Source: Rhizobium sp. SL42 (GTDB lineage: Bacteria; Pseudomonadota; Alphaproteobacteria; Rhizobiales; Rhizobiaceae). From it: a DNA stretch of 64,000 nucleotides. The DNA lies in contig NZ_CP063397.1 in assembly GCF_021729845.1 (NCBI RefSeq), positions 3,238,001-3,302,000 of the forward strand, in the 5' to 3' direction. The position numbers were made by a program, and so were the translations under genes. Positions 25,501 through 34,064 of this stretch are shown piece by piece. Each line of letters starts with the position of its first letter. The stretch's first letter is position 1. The notes below the pieces were generated by a model. That model was not told the DNA's origin. It ran no database searches and was given only the letters and a program-made list of their open reading frames with translations.

Positions 25501-26884
25501 TCATGTCATGACGGACCCGGTGCAGAAACCGCGCGCACAACAGCACGGACGAACTCGTCAGACCGACCAGAAAGCCGATCCAGATGCCGATGCCACCGAG
25601 ACCAAGCGGGAATGCCAGGACCCAGGCCAGCAGGAAGCCGATCGGCCAGTAGGAAATCAGTGCCAGGATCATCGGCACACGCGCATCTTTGAGCCCTCGC
25701 AGCAGACCGCTGGCAACCGCCTGCACGCCGTCGACAAGCTGGAAGATCCCCGCGATCGCGATCAGCGGTCCAGCGTAGCTCAGAACTGCGGCAGCATCGG
25801 CGGTATTCTTGTTGATGAACGCGCTGCCAAGCAGATGCGGGATCGCCATGAACAGGATGCCGCCGGCAAGCGAGATGACGCTGGCAAGCGCCATGACCGC
25901 GACAGCGGCCCGCATGAGTTCCGGATAGTTCCCGCGTCCATGCGCCAGTCCGACGCGCACGGTTGCAGCCTGCGACAGACCAAGCGGGATCATGAATGCG
26001 ATAGACGCAAGCTGCAGGGCAATGCCGTGGGCCGCCAGCTCGATCGTGCCGATGCGACCCATCAGCAGCGATGCCGCGGTGAAAAGGCTGACTTCGGCAA
26101 GAACGGTGACACTGATCGGTACGCCGAGCATCACGACCTCGCGGAAGGCATGCCAGTCGGGCCGCCAGAAGCGGACGAACAGCTCATAGGCGCGCGTTTC
26201 GGGCCGGGTCTGGATATAGAGCACCATGAACACGAAGCTCGACACATGCACGATCACCGCAACGATTGCAGCACCCGTCATGCCGAGGGCCGGCAGCCCG
26301 AAATGGCCAAGCACGAGCGCATAGGCAAGGATTGCGTTCATCACCAGCATCACCAGAGTGACATACAGAATGATCCCTGCCCTGCCTGTCGCACTCACCA
26401 GGGCGCGCAGGACCGCAAACAACAGCGCCGGCAAAAGGCCAAGCTGGATGATCTGCACATAGTTGGCTGCCAGCGTCGCCACTTCGGGCTTCTGGCCGAG
26501 CGCCAGCAGGATGGCTTCCGCATTGTAAAACAGCGGCGCCGTCAGCAGCGTGTAGAGGATCGACACCCACATGCCCATGCGGATGGAACGGCGCACGGAC
26601 ACGACGTCGCCGCGGCCATAGGCCTGCGCAACCATCGGCACGACGGCGATCGAAAAACCGGAGCCGAAAACGAAGATTGTAAAGAAGAACTGCCCGGCAA
26701 GCACCATCGCCGCCAGCGCCTGGGCGCCGAGCTGTCCGACGATCACCACATCGGTCGTGTGAATGGCCAACTGTGCCAGCTGCGACCCGATCAGCGGAAT
26801 CCCCAGCGCGAATGTCGCACGGAAATGCGACTTCCAGCTGCCGCCGGCATCCTGTGCGGCAAGGGATCGGACGAATTGTTGCAT
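25484..26884 (-). CDS. MATE family multidrug efflux transporter
   Basis: A protein of 466 residues with about 12 membrane helices. It starts MQQFVRSLAAQDAGGSWKSH, then FRATFALGIPLIGSQLAQLA, IHTTDVVIVGQLGAQALAAM, and the internal repeat half with GVPISVTVLAEVSLFTAASL and MGRIGTIELAAHGIALQLAS, the NorM-type MATE pattern. It expels cationic drugs or metabolites by sodium or proton antiport. No good ribosome site precedes the ATG, and a terminator hairpin ends 18 bases upstream of it. The frame is open 64 codons further upstream, so the start is not certain. Confidence 0.92.
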   Translation of the reverse strand: MQQFVRSLAAQDAGGSWKSHFRATFALGIPLIGSQLAQLAIHTTDVVIVGQLGAQALAAMVLAGQFFFTIFVFGSGFSIAVVPMVAQAYGRGDVVSVRRSIRMGMWVSILYTLLTAPLFYNAEAILLALGQKPEVATLAANYVQIIQLGLLPALLFAVLRALVSATGRAGIILYVTLVMLVMNAILAYALVLGHFGLPALGMTGAAIVAVIVHVSSFVFMVLYIQTRPETRAYELFVRFWRPDWHAFREVVMLGVPISVTVLAEVSLFTAASLLMGRIGTIELAAHGIALQLASIAFMIPLGLSQAATVRVGLAHGRGNYPELMRAAVAVMALASVISLAGGILFMAIPHLLGSAFINKNTADAAAVLSYAGPLIAIAGIFQLVDGVQAVASGLLRGLKDARVPMILALISYWPIGFLLAWVLAFPLGLGGIGIWIGFLVGLTSSSVLLCARFLHRVRHDMKTARI

Positions 26885-26901
26885 GACATATATCCAAGAC
26901 G

Positions 26902-26936
26902 AAAAAAGCCGCTTCCAGTTTTGGCTGGCAAGCGGC
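26902..26936 (-). terminator. terminator hairpin inside the MATE gene leader (candidate attenuator)
   Basis: On the minus strand GCCGCTT (26936-26930) pairs with AAGCGGC (26914-26908), extended by CCAG/CTGG with one bulged base, and is followed by six T (26907-26902). It ends 18 bases before the MATE ATG. No upstream minus-strand gene needs a terminator here. Confidence 0.75.
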
Positions 26937-27010
26937 GCTTCGCCTTGACTAGTTGATGAAATTTTAGACCGCAAGCCTAAATACCGATCAAGAAGTATTA
27001 TTGGTCGGAT

Positions 27011-27027
27011 CATCAATCTGATTGATG
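27011..27027. promoter_or_regulatory. 17-bp palindrome, possible operator
   Basis: CATCAATC-T-GATTGATG is a perfect palindrome with 8-base arms around one central base. It lies 127 bases upstream of the MATE start and 205 bases upstream of the receptor gene, so it could serve the MATE promoter. The form suits a dimeric repressor such as TetR or MarR type. Confidence 0.5.
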
Positions 27028-27135
27028 CCTGGCCAGCACCAACGGTTGCGCAAAGGCATGCCATCGCGCGCTTCAAGTGCCCGCACCCTCAATCACCAGC
27101 CATATCGAGGAAATCACGAACGCGTGATATTTAAC

Positions 27136-27165
27136 TTGACTCATTTTGTCTTGTTTGACTAGTTT
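27136..27165 (+). promoter_or_regulatory. putative promoter of the TonB-dependent receptor gene
   Basis: TTGACT (27136-27141) could be a -35 box, with TAGTTT (27160-27165) 18 bases downstream. A second TTGACT (27155-27160) overlaps the -10 region. No standard iron-responsive box was recognised. Confidence 0.35.
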
Positions 27166-27231
27166 CGCGCCAACGGTGCCGGGGCGGGAGACCGGCCTCG
27201 TCGGGGACATGGTCAGACAAGGATTGAAAAC

Positions 27232-29382
27232 ATGGTGGGTAGACAGGTCGGGTTGCGGATGTTCGCAAGGCAATTGATTGCGAGCAGTGCCATTGCGACG
27301 GTTTCGCTGGCAACTGGGGGCATGGCGCGGGCACAGGACAGCGTCGCGGATGATGCGACCCAACTGCAAACGATCGTTGTCGATGGAAAATCTGATCGTC
27401 CGGTCGGTCCGGACACAACGATCGTCGGCAAGAACTCCGCAACCGGCACAAAGACCGATACCCCTGTGATCGACGTTCCGGCCTCGGTCTCGGTGATCAC
27501 GCAGAAGGAACTGGAGCGCCGCCATGTCGACAGCCTGCAGCAGGCAGTCGCCTACACGTCGAGCGTCTTCACCGACGAATTCGGCAGCGATGACCGCTAC
27601 GACTACATCCGTATCCGCGGCTTCGATCAGACGACGCTCGGCACCTATCGCGACGGGCTGGCCGCACGCATCCCCGCATGGTTCACTGCCAGCCGTCTCG
27701 AGCCCTACGGGCTTCAACGCGTCGAGGTGCTGAAAGGATCGACATCGACACTCTTCGGCCTCAATGGCCCGGGCGGCTTGGTCAACGCGATCACCAAGCG
27801 CCCACAGGACGAAAAGCACGGCGAGGTCTACACCTCCCTTGGCGACGGCACGAAGGAAGTCGGCGCAGACTTCGGCGGACCGCTCGACGCCGATGGCGTC
27901 TGGAGTTATCGCCTGACAACGCTTCTGAAAGACGGCGACCTCGGATGGGATTATTCCAAGGACGACCGCATCTATGTCGCGCCAGCCCTGACCATCAAGC
28001 CGCAGGAGGGCACGTCGCTGACCATCCTGACAGACTACTACAAACGGGATGGAACAGGTGCGCGCGGTTTTCCGACCGGTGCCGATATCGACATCGATAC
28101 ATTCCTCGGCGAGCCTGAATTCAACCGCTTCAACACCGAGCAGTTCGATTTCGGCTACCAGTTCGAGCACGAATTCAACGACAGCCTCACCTTCCGCTCG
28201 AATGCGCGCTATACGCATCTGAGCCTCGACTATGCAGAGGTCTACGGCGCGTCGACCGACCCGACAGCCGACCGCACGGCGTTCTCGGTCGACGGCATGT
28301 CGAACCGATACGCCTTCGACAACCAGCTACAATATGACACCAGCTGGAACGGGATCGATAGCAAGACATTGCTCGGCATCGACTACACCGACGACAACAC
28401 CGACGAAGAGATCTTCTACGGCACAGCCGACGGCATCGACATCAACAACCCGGTCTATTGCGGTCTCTCATGCATTGACCCCGGATCCGACCCTTGGGTG
28501 GACTGGAAGGTCAGGCAGAAAGCGCTCGGCATCTACGCTCAGGAACAGTTGACCTTCGACGACCGCTGGATCGTCACGCTCGGTGGACGCTGGGATCACG
28601 TGAACACGGTCGCGGACTATTTCAACACGGGACTACAGGACGACGATACGGCTTCCGCCTTCACCAAGCGGGCGGGCCTGAGCTACAAGTTCACACCGGA
28701 TTTTGCCGCCTATGCCAACTATTCGGAGAGCTTCCAGCCACTCGTGACGCCGACCGGCAACGGTTATGCGGTTGAAGGCACACTCAAGCCTCAAAAGGGC
28801 GAGCAATATGAAGTGGGCGTCAAGTACAAGCCGGAAGGCTTCGATGCGCTGTTCACGGCGGCCCTCTTCGACCTCACCCAGACCAACGTGCCGAGCAATG
28901 TGAGCCCCACGGTCCAGAGGCAGATCGGCAAGGTTGGCGTCCGTGGCCTCGAGCTTGAGGGCAAGGCTGCCATTGCGGACAACCTCAACCTTACTCTGGC
29001 CTATTCCTACTGGGACGCGGAGATCCTCGAGGCTGGCTCGACGAGCGGCAATATCGGCAACAGGCCGCAACGCGTCCCTCGCCACCTTGCCTCGGCCTGG
29101 CTTGACTATACGTTCCTCGGAGAGGGCGATCGCGGCGACCTGACCGTCGGCGGCGGCGTACGTTATGTCGGACCGTCCTACGGCGACGACGCCAACACCG
29201 TTTCGGTCGGCGGTTATGCCCTGTTCGATGCCATGGCCTCTTACAAGGTCACCAAGGACGTGACCCTGTCGGTGAACGCGACAAACCTGTTCGACAAGAA
29301 ATACGTCTCATCGTCCTACTACGGCACGGAATATTACGGGGACCGCCGCAAGATTGTCGGCACGCTCAAATATACTTGGTGA
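27232..29382 (+). CDS. TonB-dependent siderophore receptor
   Basis: A protein of 716 residues. The signal peptide runs to MARAQ (about residue 29), then a TonB-box-like segment (QLQTIVVDG) and the plug domain with DVPASVSVITQKELERRHVD, IRIRGFDQTTLGTYRDG and VEVLKGSTSTLFGLNGPGG. A 22-strand barrel follows, ending IVGTLKYTW with the aromatic C-terminus used for outer-membrane assembly. It resembles FhuA/FoxA-type ferric hydroxamate receptors. No siderophore transporter genes are adjacent, so it is an orphan receptor here. The ligand is unknown. Confidence 0.93.
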   Translation: MVGRQVGLRMFARQLIASSAIATVSLATGGMARAQDSVADDATQLQTIVVDGKSDRPVGPDTTIVGKNSATGTKTDTPVIDVPASVSVITQKELERRHVDSLQQAVAYTSSVFTDEFGSDDRYDYIRIRGFDQTTLGTYRDGLAARIPAWFTASRLEPYGLQRVEVLKGSTSTLFGLNGPGGLVNAITKRPQDEKHGEVYTSLGDGTKEVGADFGGPLDADGVWSYRLTTLLKDGDLGWDYSKDDRIYVAPALTIKPQEGTSLTILTDYYKRDGTGARGFPTGADIDIDTFLGEPEFNRFNTEQFDFGYQFEHEFNDSLTFRSNARYTHLSLDYAEVYGASTDPTADRTAFSVDGMSNRYAFDNQLQYDTSWNGIDSKTLLGIDYTDDNTDEEIFYGTADGIDINNPVYCGLSCIDPGSDPWVDWKVRQKALGIYAQEQLTFDDRWIVTLGGRWDHVNTVADYFNTGLQDDDTASAFTKRAGLSYKFTPDFAAYANYSESFQPLVTPTGNGYAVEGTLKPQKGEQYEVGVKYKPEGFDALFTAALFDLTQTNVPSNVSPTVQRQIGKVGVRGLELEGKAAIADNLNLTLAYSYWDAEILEAGSTSGNIGNRPQRVPRHLASAWLDYTFLGEGDRGDLTVGGGVRYVGPSYGDDANTVSVGGYALFDAMASYKVTKDVTLSVNATNLFDKKYVSSSYYGTEYYGDRRKIVGTLKYTW

Positions 29383-29415
29383 GAGCTCCGACCAACGGCC
29401 GTCTTCGATTTCAAA

Positions 29416-29448
29416 GCTGCAAGGATCGGACCAACCGATCCTTGCAGC
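29416..29448. repeat. perfect 14-base inverted repeat between convergent genes
   Basis: GCTGCAAGGATCGG (29416-29429) pairs perfectly with CCGATCCTTGCAGC (29435-29448) around a 5-base loop. It sits 33 bases past the receptor stop and 34 bases from the LysR gene end. Neither side has a real T-run. It probably ends both convergent transcripts. Confidence 0.75.
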
Positions 29449-29481
29449 ACAACCGCTTTCCAGCCAGCGGCGGGAACAAAG

Positions 29482-30392
29482 TCAGGCCTGCTCGGCCCCT
29501 CGACCCTCGGCGCGAACAAAATCGACGAAGGCGCGAAGCGGCGCCGGCATGTATTTGCGGCTGTGGTAGTAGAGGAAAGGTCCGGAAAACGCTTCTTCCC
29601 ATTCCGGCAGGATCTGCACAAGCTCACCCGATGCAAGGGCTTCCCGCAGGAAATCCTCGAACGTGAAAATCATGCCCAGCCCGGCTTTGGCCGCGGCTAT
29701 CTCCATGTCGATGGAATCGGCGATCATCCGTGCCACCGGAGTGACGGACACGATCTCTTCGCCCCGCTCGAAGGCCCAGGCCTGCATACGTCCACTGGAA
29801 AAGCGGTGCAGGATGGCGGGGTGATCGACAAGCTCGCGAGGGTGCTGCGGCGCGCCGTGAAGCGCGATATAGGCCGGCGATGCGGCCCCCACATACCGCT
29901 GTCGGCGTGGTCCGATGGGAATCGCGATCATGTCCTGCTGCAGTGATTCCTCGTACCGGATGCCGGCATCAAATCCCTGCGCCAGCACATCGACCAGCGC
30001 GTCATTGCTTGTCACTTCAAGGATGATCTCCGGGTAAAGCTTCAGAAACCGGCTGATGATGTCCGGCAGCACGCAGCGCGCCACGATGCCTGTACGTTCA
30101 AGCGCAACCGCCCCGCCGGCCGCTCCCGCACGCTGTTCAACCCGTCGAGTGCAGCCTCGATTTCGCCTAATGTCGGAGCCAGCCGATCAAGCAACCGCTG
30201 TCCGGCATCGGTCAGCGTCACGCTACGCGTCGTGCGATTGAGAAGCCGGACGCCCAGCCGGGCCTCAAGGCGCCGCATCGCTTCGCTCAGCGACGACGCC
30301 GACACGCCGCGCTGCTTGCCCGCCGATCGAAAGCTTCGCAGCCTCGCAATGGCCGCGAAGGCATCAAGTTCGGCCAGGGGCAGCTCACTCAT
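29482..30392 (-). pseudogene. LysR-type regulator, frameshifted
   Basis: The first part (start MSELPLAELDAFAAIARLRS) has a complete LysR helix-turn-helix with SGKQRGVSASSLSEAMRRL-like sequence and reads to GRLRLNV near 30100. There the frame breaks, and the rest continues in another frame (IVARCVLPDIISRFLKLYP, then the substrate-binding domain to SSAEQA-type end at 29482). Adding one base near 30096, in the run read as AACGTACAGGC, restores a normal LNVPGIVAR junction, so a 1-base deletion is the simplest cause. It is divergent from the aldo/keto reductase gene, its expected target. A sequencing error cannot be excluded. Confidence 0.8.
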
Positions 30393-30511
30393 TGTTCTGA
30401 TATCCAAACAACCTGTACATTAACAAACGGATTATCGCACAAAGAGCATCGAGATAGAAGCATCCCAACACCAGCCGCGCCGCTGCGGCTGGCGAAGACG
30501 GGAGAATGACA

Positions 30512-31507
30512 ATGCAGATGATGAAACTTGGCAAGACAGGCCCCGAAGCTTCGCGCTTTGGCTTGGGATGTATGGGCATGTCCGGCATGTACGGTCCATC
30601 GGATCGCACCGAGAGCCTGGCGACGATTGACGCGGCGCTTGAAGCCGGGGTGACGCTGCTCGACACCGGCGATTTCTACGGCATGGGCCACAACGAGATG
30701 CTGCTCGGCGAGGCGTTGAAAGGCGGCAAGCGCGACAGGGCGTTGCTCAGCGTGAAATTCGGCGCCCAGCGTGATCCGGGTGGCAACTGGATCGGCTTCG
30801 ACGGCCGGCCATCAGCAGTGAAAAACGCCCTCTCCTACACGCTCCAGCGTCTTGGCACCGACTATATCGACATCTATCGGCCGGCGCGCCTCGATCCGAA
30901 TGTGCCGATCGAAGAGACGATCGGTGCCGTGGCCGACATGATCAAGGCCGGTTATGTGCGCCACATCGGCCTGTCCGAAGTCGGCGCGGAGACCATCCGG
31001 CGCGCGGCAGCGATCCATCCGATCGCCGACCTGCAGATCGAATATTCACTTGTCTCGCGCACCCTGGAAGACAGGATTCTGCCGGTCTGCCGCGAACTGG
31101 GAATTGCCATCACCGCCTATGGCGTCCTGTCGCGCGGCCTGATTTCCGGCCATTGGCAACCATCGCAGGGCAATGTCGCCGGAGACTTTCGCTCCCACGG
31201 ACCCCGTTTCCAGGGTGACAACGAAGCCCGCAATCTGGCGCTGGCCGAAGCCCTGGGCAAGGTCGCCGCAGTAAAGGGCATGACAACGGCCCAGGCCGCC
31301 ATTGCCTGGGTCATGGCACAGGGCGACGACATCATGCCGCTGATCGGCGCACGCCGCCGCGACCGGCTTGCGGAAGCGCTCGGCACTGCGGCCTTCACGC
31401 TCACGACCGCGGACCTTGCCGAAATCGAAGCGGCTGTTCCGAAAGGCTCTGCCGCCGGAAGCCGCTATGCCGAAGCGCAAATGGCGCATCTCGACAGCGA
31501 GAAGTAA
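30512..31507 (+). CDS. aldo/keto reductase
   Basis: A protein of 331 residues from the ATG seven bases after GGGAG; an ATG six bases earlier is too close to that site. The TIM-barrel NADPH reductase pattern is present: SRFGLGCMGMSGMYGPSD, LLDTGDFYGMGHNEMLLGEA with catalytic aspartate and tyrosine, SVKFG with the catalytic lysine, and YRPARLDPNVPIEETIGAV. The C-terminus ASVEEAL-type helix is replaced by TAQAAIAWVMAQGDDIMPLI and GARRRDRL for cofactor binding. It reduces aldehydes or ketones in the cytoplasm; the substrate is unknown. Confidence 0.92.
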   Translation: MQMMKLGKTGPEASRFGLGCMGMSGMYGPSDRTESLATIDAALEAGVTLLDTGDFYGMGHNEMLLGEALKGGKRDRALLSVKFGAQRDPGGNWIGFDGRPSAVKNALSYTLQRLGTDYIDIYRPARLDPNVPIEETIGAVADMIKAGYVRHIGLSEVGAETIRRAAAIHPIADLQIEYSLVSRTLEDRILPVCRELGIAITAYGVLSRGLISGHWQPSQGNVAGDFRSHGPRFQGDNEARNLALAEALGKVAAVKGMTTAQAAIAWVMAQGDDIMPLIGARRRDRLAEALGTAAFTLTTADLAEIEAAVPKGSAAGSRYAEAQMAHLDSEK

Positions 31508-31661
31508 CCATCGTGGAAAAACCTTGCGGCCGGAACCGGTAAAGACCGGAGCCGGCCGCGATCGGCACACCATTCCTTGGGGAATATCCGATGCCCTCTT
31601 CCGTTTCCCCGGAGGCTGCGTTTAATGTGCGGCGTGTTTCCTCCATCAAGAACGGCATCTC

Positions 31662-32141
31662 ATGTTTGAATTGATCTGGCGCGGTGTCATCATCGGTGCG
31701 GGCGCAACGGCATTGATGGACATCTGGGCGATTGTCCTGTCGCGCGTATTTGGCCAACCAAAAGCCAATTGGGCGCCGGTCGGCCGCTGGTTCTGGCATC
31801 TGAAAAACGGCACGGTCTTCCATGACAGCATTGCCAATGCCGAACCCTACAAGCACGAACTGGCACTGGGCTGGATCAGCCACTACGCCGTCGGCATTCT
31901 CTACGGCATATTGCTGGCGGTGCTGGTGGGGCCGGACTGGTTTGCAGATCCGACCTTCCTGCCCGCCTGGATCCTTGGTATCGTGACGGTCGGCGCCGGC
32001 TGGTTTCTATTGCAGCCCGGCCTGGGTATAGGCTGGGCGGCCTCCAAGACACCGAACCCGGCGAAAGTTCGCAGCCTCAATCTGGTGGCGCACACAGTTT
32101 TTGCCATCGGCCTGTGGGGAACGGCCATTTTGGCCTTCTGA
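31662..32141 (+). CDS. DUF2938 membrane protein
   Basis: A protein of 159 residues with four predicted membrane helices (residues about 5-25, 72-92, 100-122, 138-157). It begins MFELIWRGVIIGAGATALMD and carries the DUF2938 block APVGRWFWHLKNGTVFHDSI, then HELALGWISHYAVGILYG. Function unknown for the family. It follows the aldo/keto reductase by 154 bases and is convergent with the metallopeptidase gene, separated by a terminator hairpin. Confidence 0.85.
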   Translation: MFELIWRGVIIGAGATALMDIWAIVLSRVFGQPKANWAPVGRWFWHLKNGTVFHDSIANAEPYKHELALGWISHYAVGILYGILLAVLVGPDWFADPTFLPAWILGIVTVGAGWFLLQPGLGIGWAASKTPNPAKVRSLNLVAHTVFAIGLWGTAILAF

Positions 32142-32170
32142 TCCTGCACATCGCAGGGTCATCAACGTAA

Positions 32171-32208
32171 ATCGGCGCTCAGGTCCCGAAGGAAACCTGA
32201 ACGCCGAT
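32171..32208. terminator. bidirectional terminator-like hairpin
   Basis: ATCGGCG-c-TCAGGT (32171-32184) pairs with ACCTGA-a-CGCCGAT (32195-32208) across a 10-base loop. It lies between convergent genes; T-runs are weak on both sides. Confidence 0.65.
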
Positions 32209-32225
32209 CGTCGCTGACAAAAACC

Positions 32226-33155
32226 TCAGATATTGCCTGAGAATGTATCGCAGGACCCGACGCTGCCGCTATCGTAGCCTCGCTTGAACCACTTCATCCG
32301 CTGAGCCGATGTGCCGTGATTAAAGGCATCGGGCACGACATAGCCCTGGCTGCGCTTCTGTAGCGTGTCGTCGCCGATCTGCTGGGCGGCGTTCAGGGCC
32401 TCCTCCAAGTCACCGGTCGACAGGATTCCTTCCTTGTCGGCGCTCTTCGCCCAGATCCCGGCATAACAATCCGCCTGCAACTCGACAAGCACCGACATCT
32501 GGTTGGCTTCGCGTTCGCCCATCGCCTGACGCTGACGGTTGAACTCCGGCAGAACGCCGGTGAGATTTTGCACATGATGGCCGACCTCATGCGCGATAAC
32601 ATAGGCTTGGGCAAAATCGCCCGCCGCATCGAACTGCTGCTCGAGCTGACGGAAAAATGCGGTGTCGAGATAGACCTTTCTATCGCCTGGGCAATAGAAC
32701 GGCCCGGTTGCCGACGACGCCTGGCCGCATGGCGAACTCGTTCCACCGTCGAACAATACCATTGTCGGCTTCTGATAGGTCTCGCCAGACGCCTTGAAGA
32801 TACCGTCCCAGGTCGTCTCGGTCTCCGCGAGCACCGTGCGCACAAAGGCGGTCATTTCATCGTTGGCAGGCCCCGACGGCGCCTCACCGACCTGTTGTTC
32901 ATAGCCCGAGCCGGAGCCGGACATGTTGCCCTCGCCCAGAACCTGCAGCATGTCGATGCCCATGGCCTTGAGGATGAAGTAGACAACAACCAGGAAGATG
33001 ATCATGCCGAAGCTCAGGCCGCCACCGCGCCTGCCGCCCATGGGGATCTGGATCCCGGAGCGGCCGAAGGGGTTACGCCCCAATCCGCCGCCGCCGGAGG
33101 AATTGCCGCGGCGATCCTCGATATTGTCCGATTGGCGTCGGCCCTTCCATTCCAT
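32226..33155 (-). CDS. ypfJ: neutral zinc metallopeptidase, YpfJ family
   Basis: A protein of 309 residues. The N-terminus is glycine- and arginine-rich (MEWKGRRQSDNIEDRRGNSS) and is followed by one membrane helix (GLSFGMIIFLVVVYFILKAM). The catalytic part includes CPGDRKVYLDTAFF and the zinc motif AYVIAHEVGHHVQNLTG (H-E-x-x-H), then ELQADCYAGIW, which provides the third ligand region. This matches the neutral zinc metallopeptidase family (KPN_02809/YpfJ). The protease domain probably faces the periplasm. Substrate unknown. Confidence 0.93.
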   Translation of the reverse strand: MEWKGRRQSDNIEDRRGNSSGGGGLGRNPFGRSGIQIPMGGRRGGGLSFGMIIFLVVVYFILKAMGIDMLQVLGEGNMSGSGSGYEQQVGEAPSGPANDEMTAFVRTVLAETETTWDGIFKASGETYQKPTMVLFDGGTSSPCGQASSATGPFYCPGDRKVYLDTAFFRQLEQQFDAAGDFAQAYVIAHEVGHHVQNLTGVLPEFNRQRQAMGEREANQMSVLVELQADCYAGIWAKSADKEGILSTGDLEEALNAAQQIGDDTLQKRSQGYVVPDAFNHGTSAQRMKWFKRGYDSGSVGSCDTFSGNI

Positions 33156-33230
33156 GCTGTCCCCTCCGAGGCTTCAATTCGCCTATTCAACGTCACATTA
33201 GGATAAAGCGTTCCATCACGCCATTGCGGT

Positions 33231-33899
33231 TTAGCTTTTCGCGTAGCGATATTCACCGCCGCGCGTCAGGGCGCGCTGATAAGCCGGTCGAGCCCGGATC
33301 GCCTCCATCCACCGTCTCAGCACGGCGGTATCCTGATCCTGCGCGATCGCCGACATGGCCCCTTCCACCGGAAAGCTCATGGCGATATCGGCAGCCGAAA
33401 ACGCGGCGCCGGCAAACCAGCCATCACGCGCCAGCTCCGATTTCCACAGGGACAGATGGTCGGCAAACTGCGGTTCGATCAGCTTGCGGCTTACGCCATC
33501 CGAGATCATCTTCGCCACCGGCCTGATCAGGAATGGCACCTGCCGCGGGATACGGGAAAATATCAGCTTCATCACGAGCAACGGCATTGCCGATCCTTCG
33601 GCGTAATGCATCCAGTAGCGATACCGCAGCCGCTCATCGGTTCCTGCCGCTGGTCGGAAAGTATCGCCGCCGTAAGTCTCGATCAGATATTCCATGATAG
33701 CACCGCTCTCGGCGATTACCCTGCCCTCATCTTCAATCACCGGCGATTTGCCCAGCGGATGAATGGCCTTGAGGCTTGCCGGCGCGCGGTAATCCGACGT
33801 GCGCTTGTAGGTCTTGACCTCATACGCGATGCCCAGTTCCTCCAGCAGCCAGAGAATGCGATGCGCGCGGGAATTGTCGAGATAGTGAACGGTGATCAT
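33231..33899 (-). CDS. glutathione S-transferase family protein
   Basis: A protein of 222 residues starting MITVHYLDNSRAHRILWLLE; a TTG one codon earlier would add one residue. It has the thioredoxin-fold N-terminal domain with the glutathione contact block HPLGKSPVIEDEGRVIAESG and an all-helical C-terminal domain (SLWKSELARDGWFAGAAFSA, ADIAMSFPVEGAM). The first-strand SRAHR segment supplies the catalytic serine position. It conjugates or transfers glutathione in the cytoplasm; the substrate is unknown. It has its own promoter region upstream. Confidence 0.9.
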   Translation of the reverse strand: MITVHYLDNSRAHRILWLLEELGIAYEVKTYKRTSDYRAPASLKAIHPLGKSPVIEDEGRVIAESGAIMEYLIETYGGDTFRPAAGTDERLRYRYWMHYAEGSAMPLLVMKLIFSRIPRQVPFLIRPVAKMISDGVSRKLIEPQFADHLSLWKSELARDGWFAGAAFSAADIAMSFPVEGAMSAIAQDQDTAVLRRWMEAIRARPAYQRALTRGGEYRYAKS

Positions 33900-34064
33900 C
33901 AATGGTTTCCGGTTTCGCAGATCTGCTGACTATCTAGCGCCGGTTGCGGCAAGGTCGAGCAAAATTCGGCGCGGTGCCAAACGGCGCGATGCCGGCTGGC
34001 TCGCCGCGCATGGCCATGCCACTATCGCCCAGAACAGACTGCATCACTTTGGGAGGAGTGACCT

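Larger units (their letters stand above)
26885..27231. other. divergent spacer between MATE and TonB-receptor genes
   Basis: This spacer holds the MATE-leader terminator hairpin (26902-26936), a palindrome (27011-27027) and the receptor promoter region (27136-27165), all listed separately. No additional gene was seen. Confidence 0.6.

Noticed and set aside
25286..26956. Open frame of 556 codons on the plus strand
   Set aside because: It is opposite the MATE gene, and its histidine/glutamine-rich composition is an artefact of reading helices backwards.
27073..28218. Long minus-strand frame upstream of the MATE gene
   Set aside because: It overlaps the receptor gene in antisense and has no ribosome site or motif, so the MATE-leader hairpin is not its terminator.
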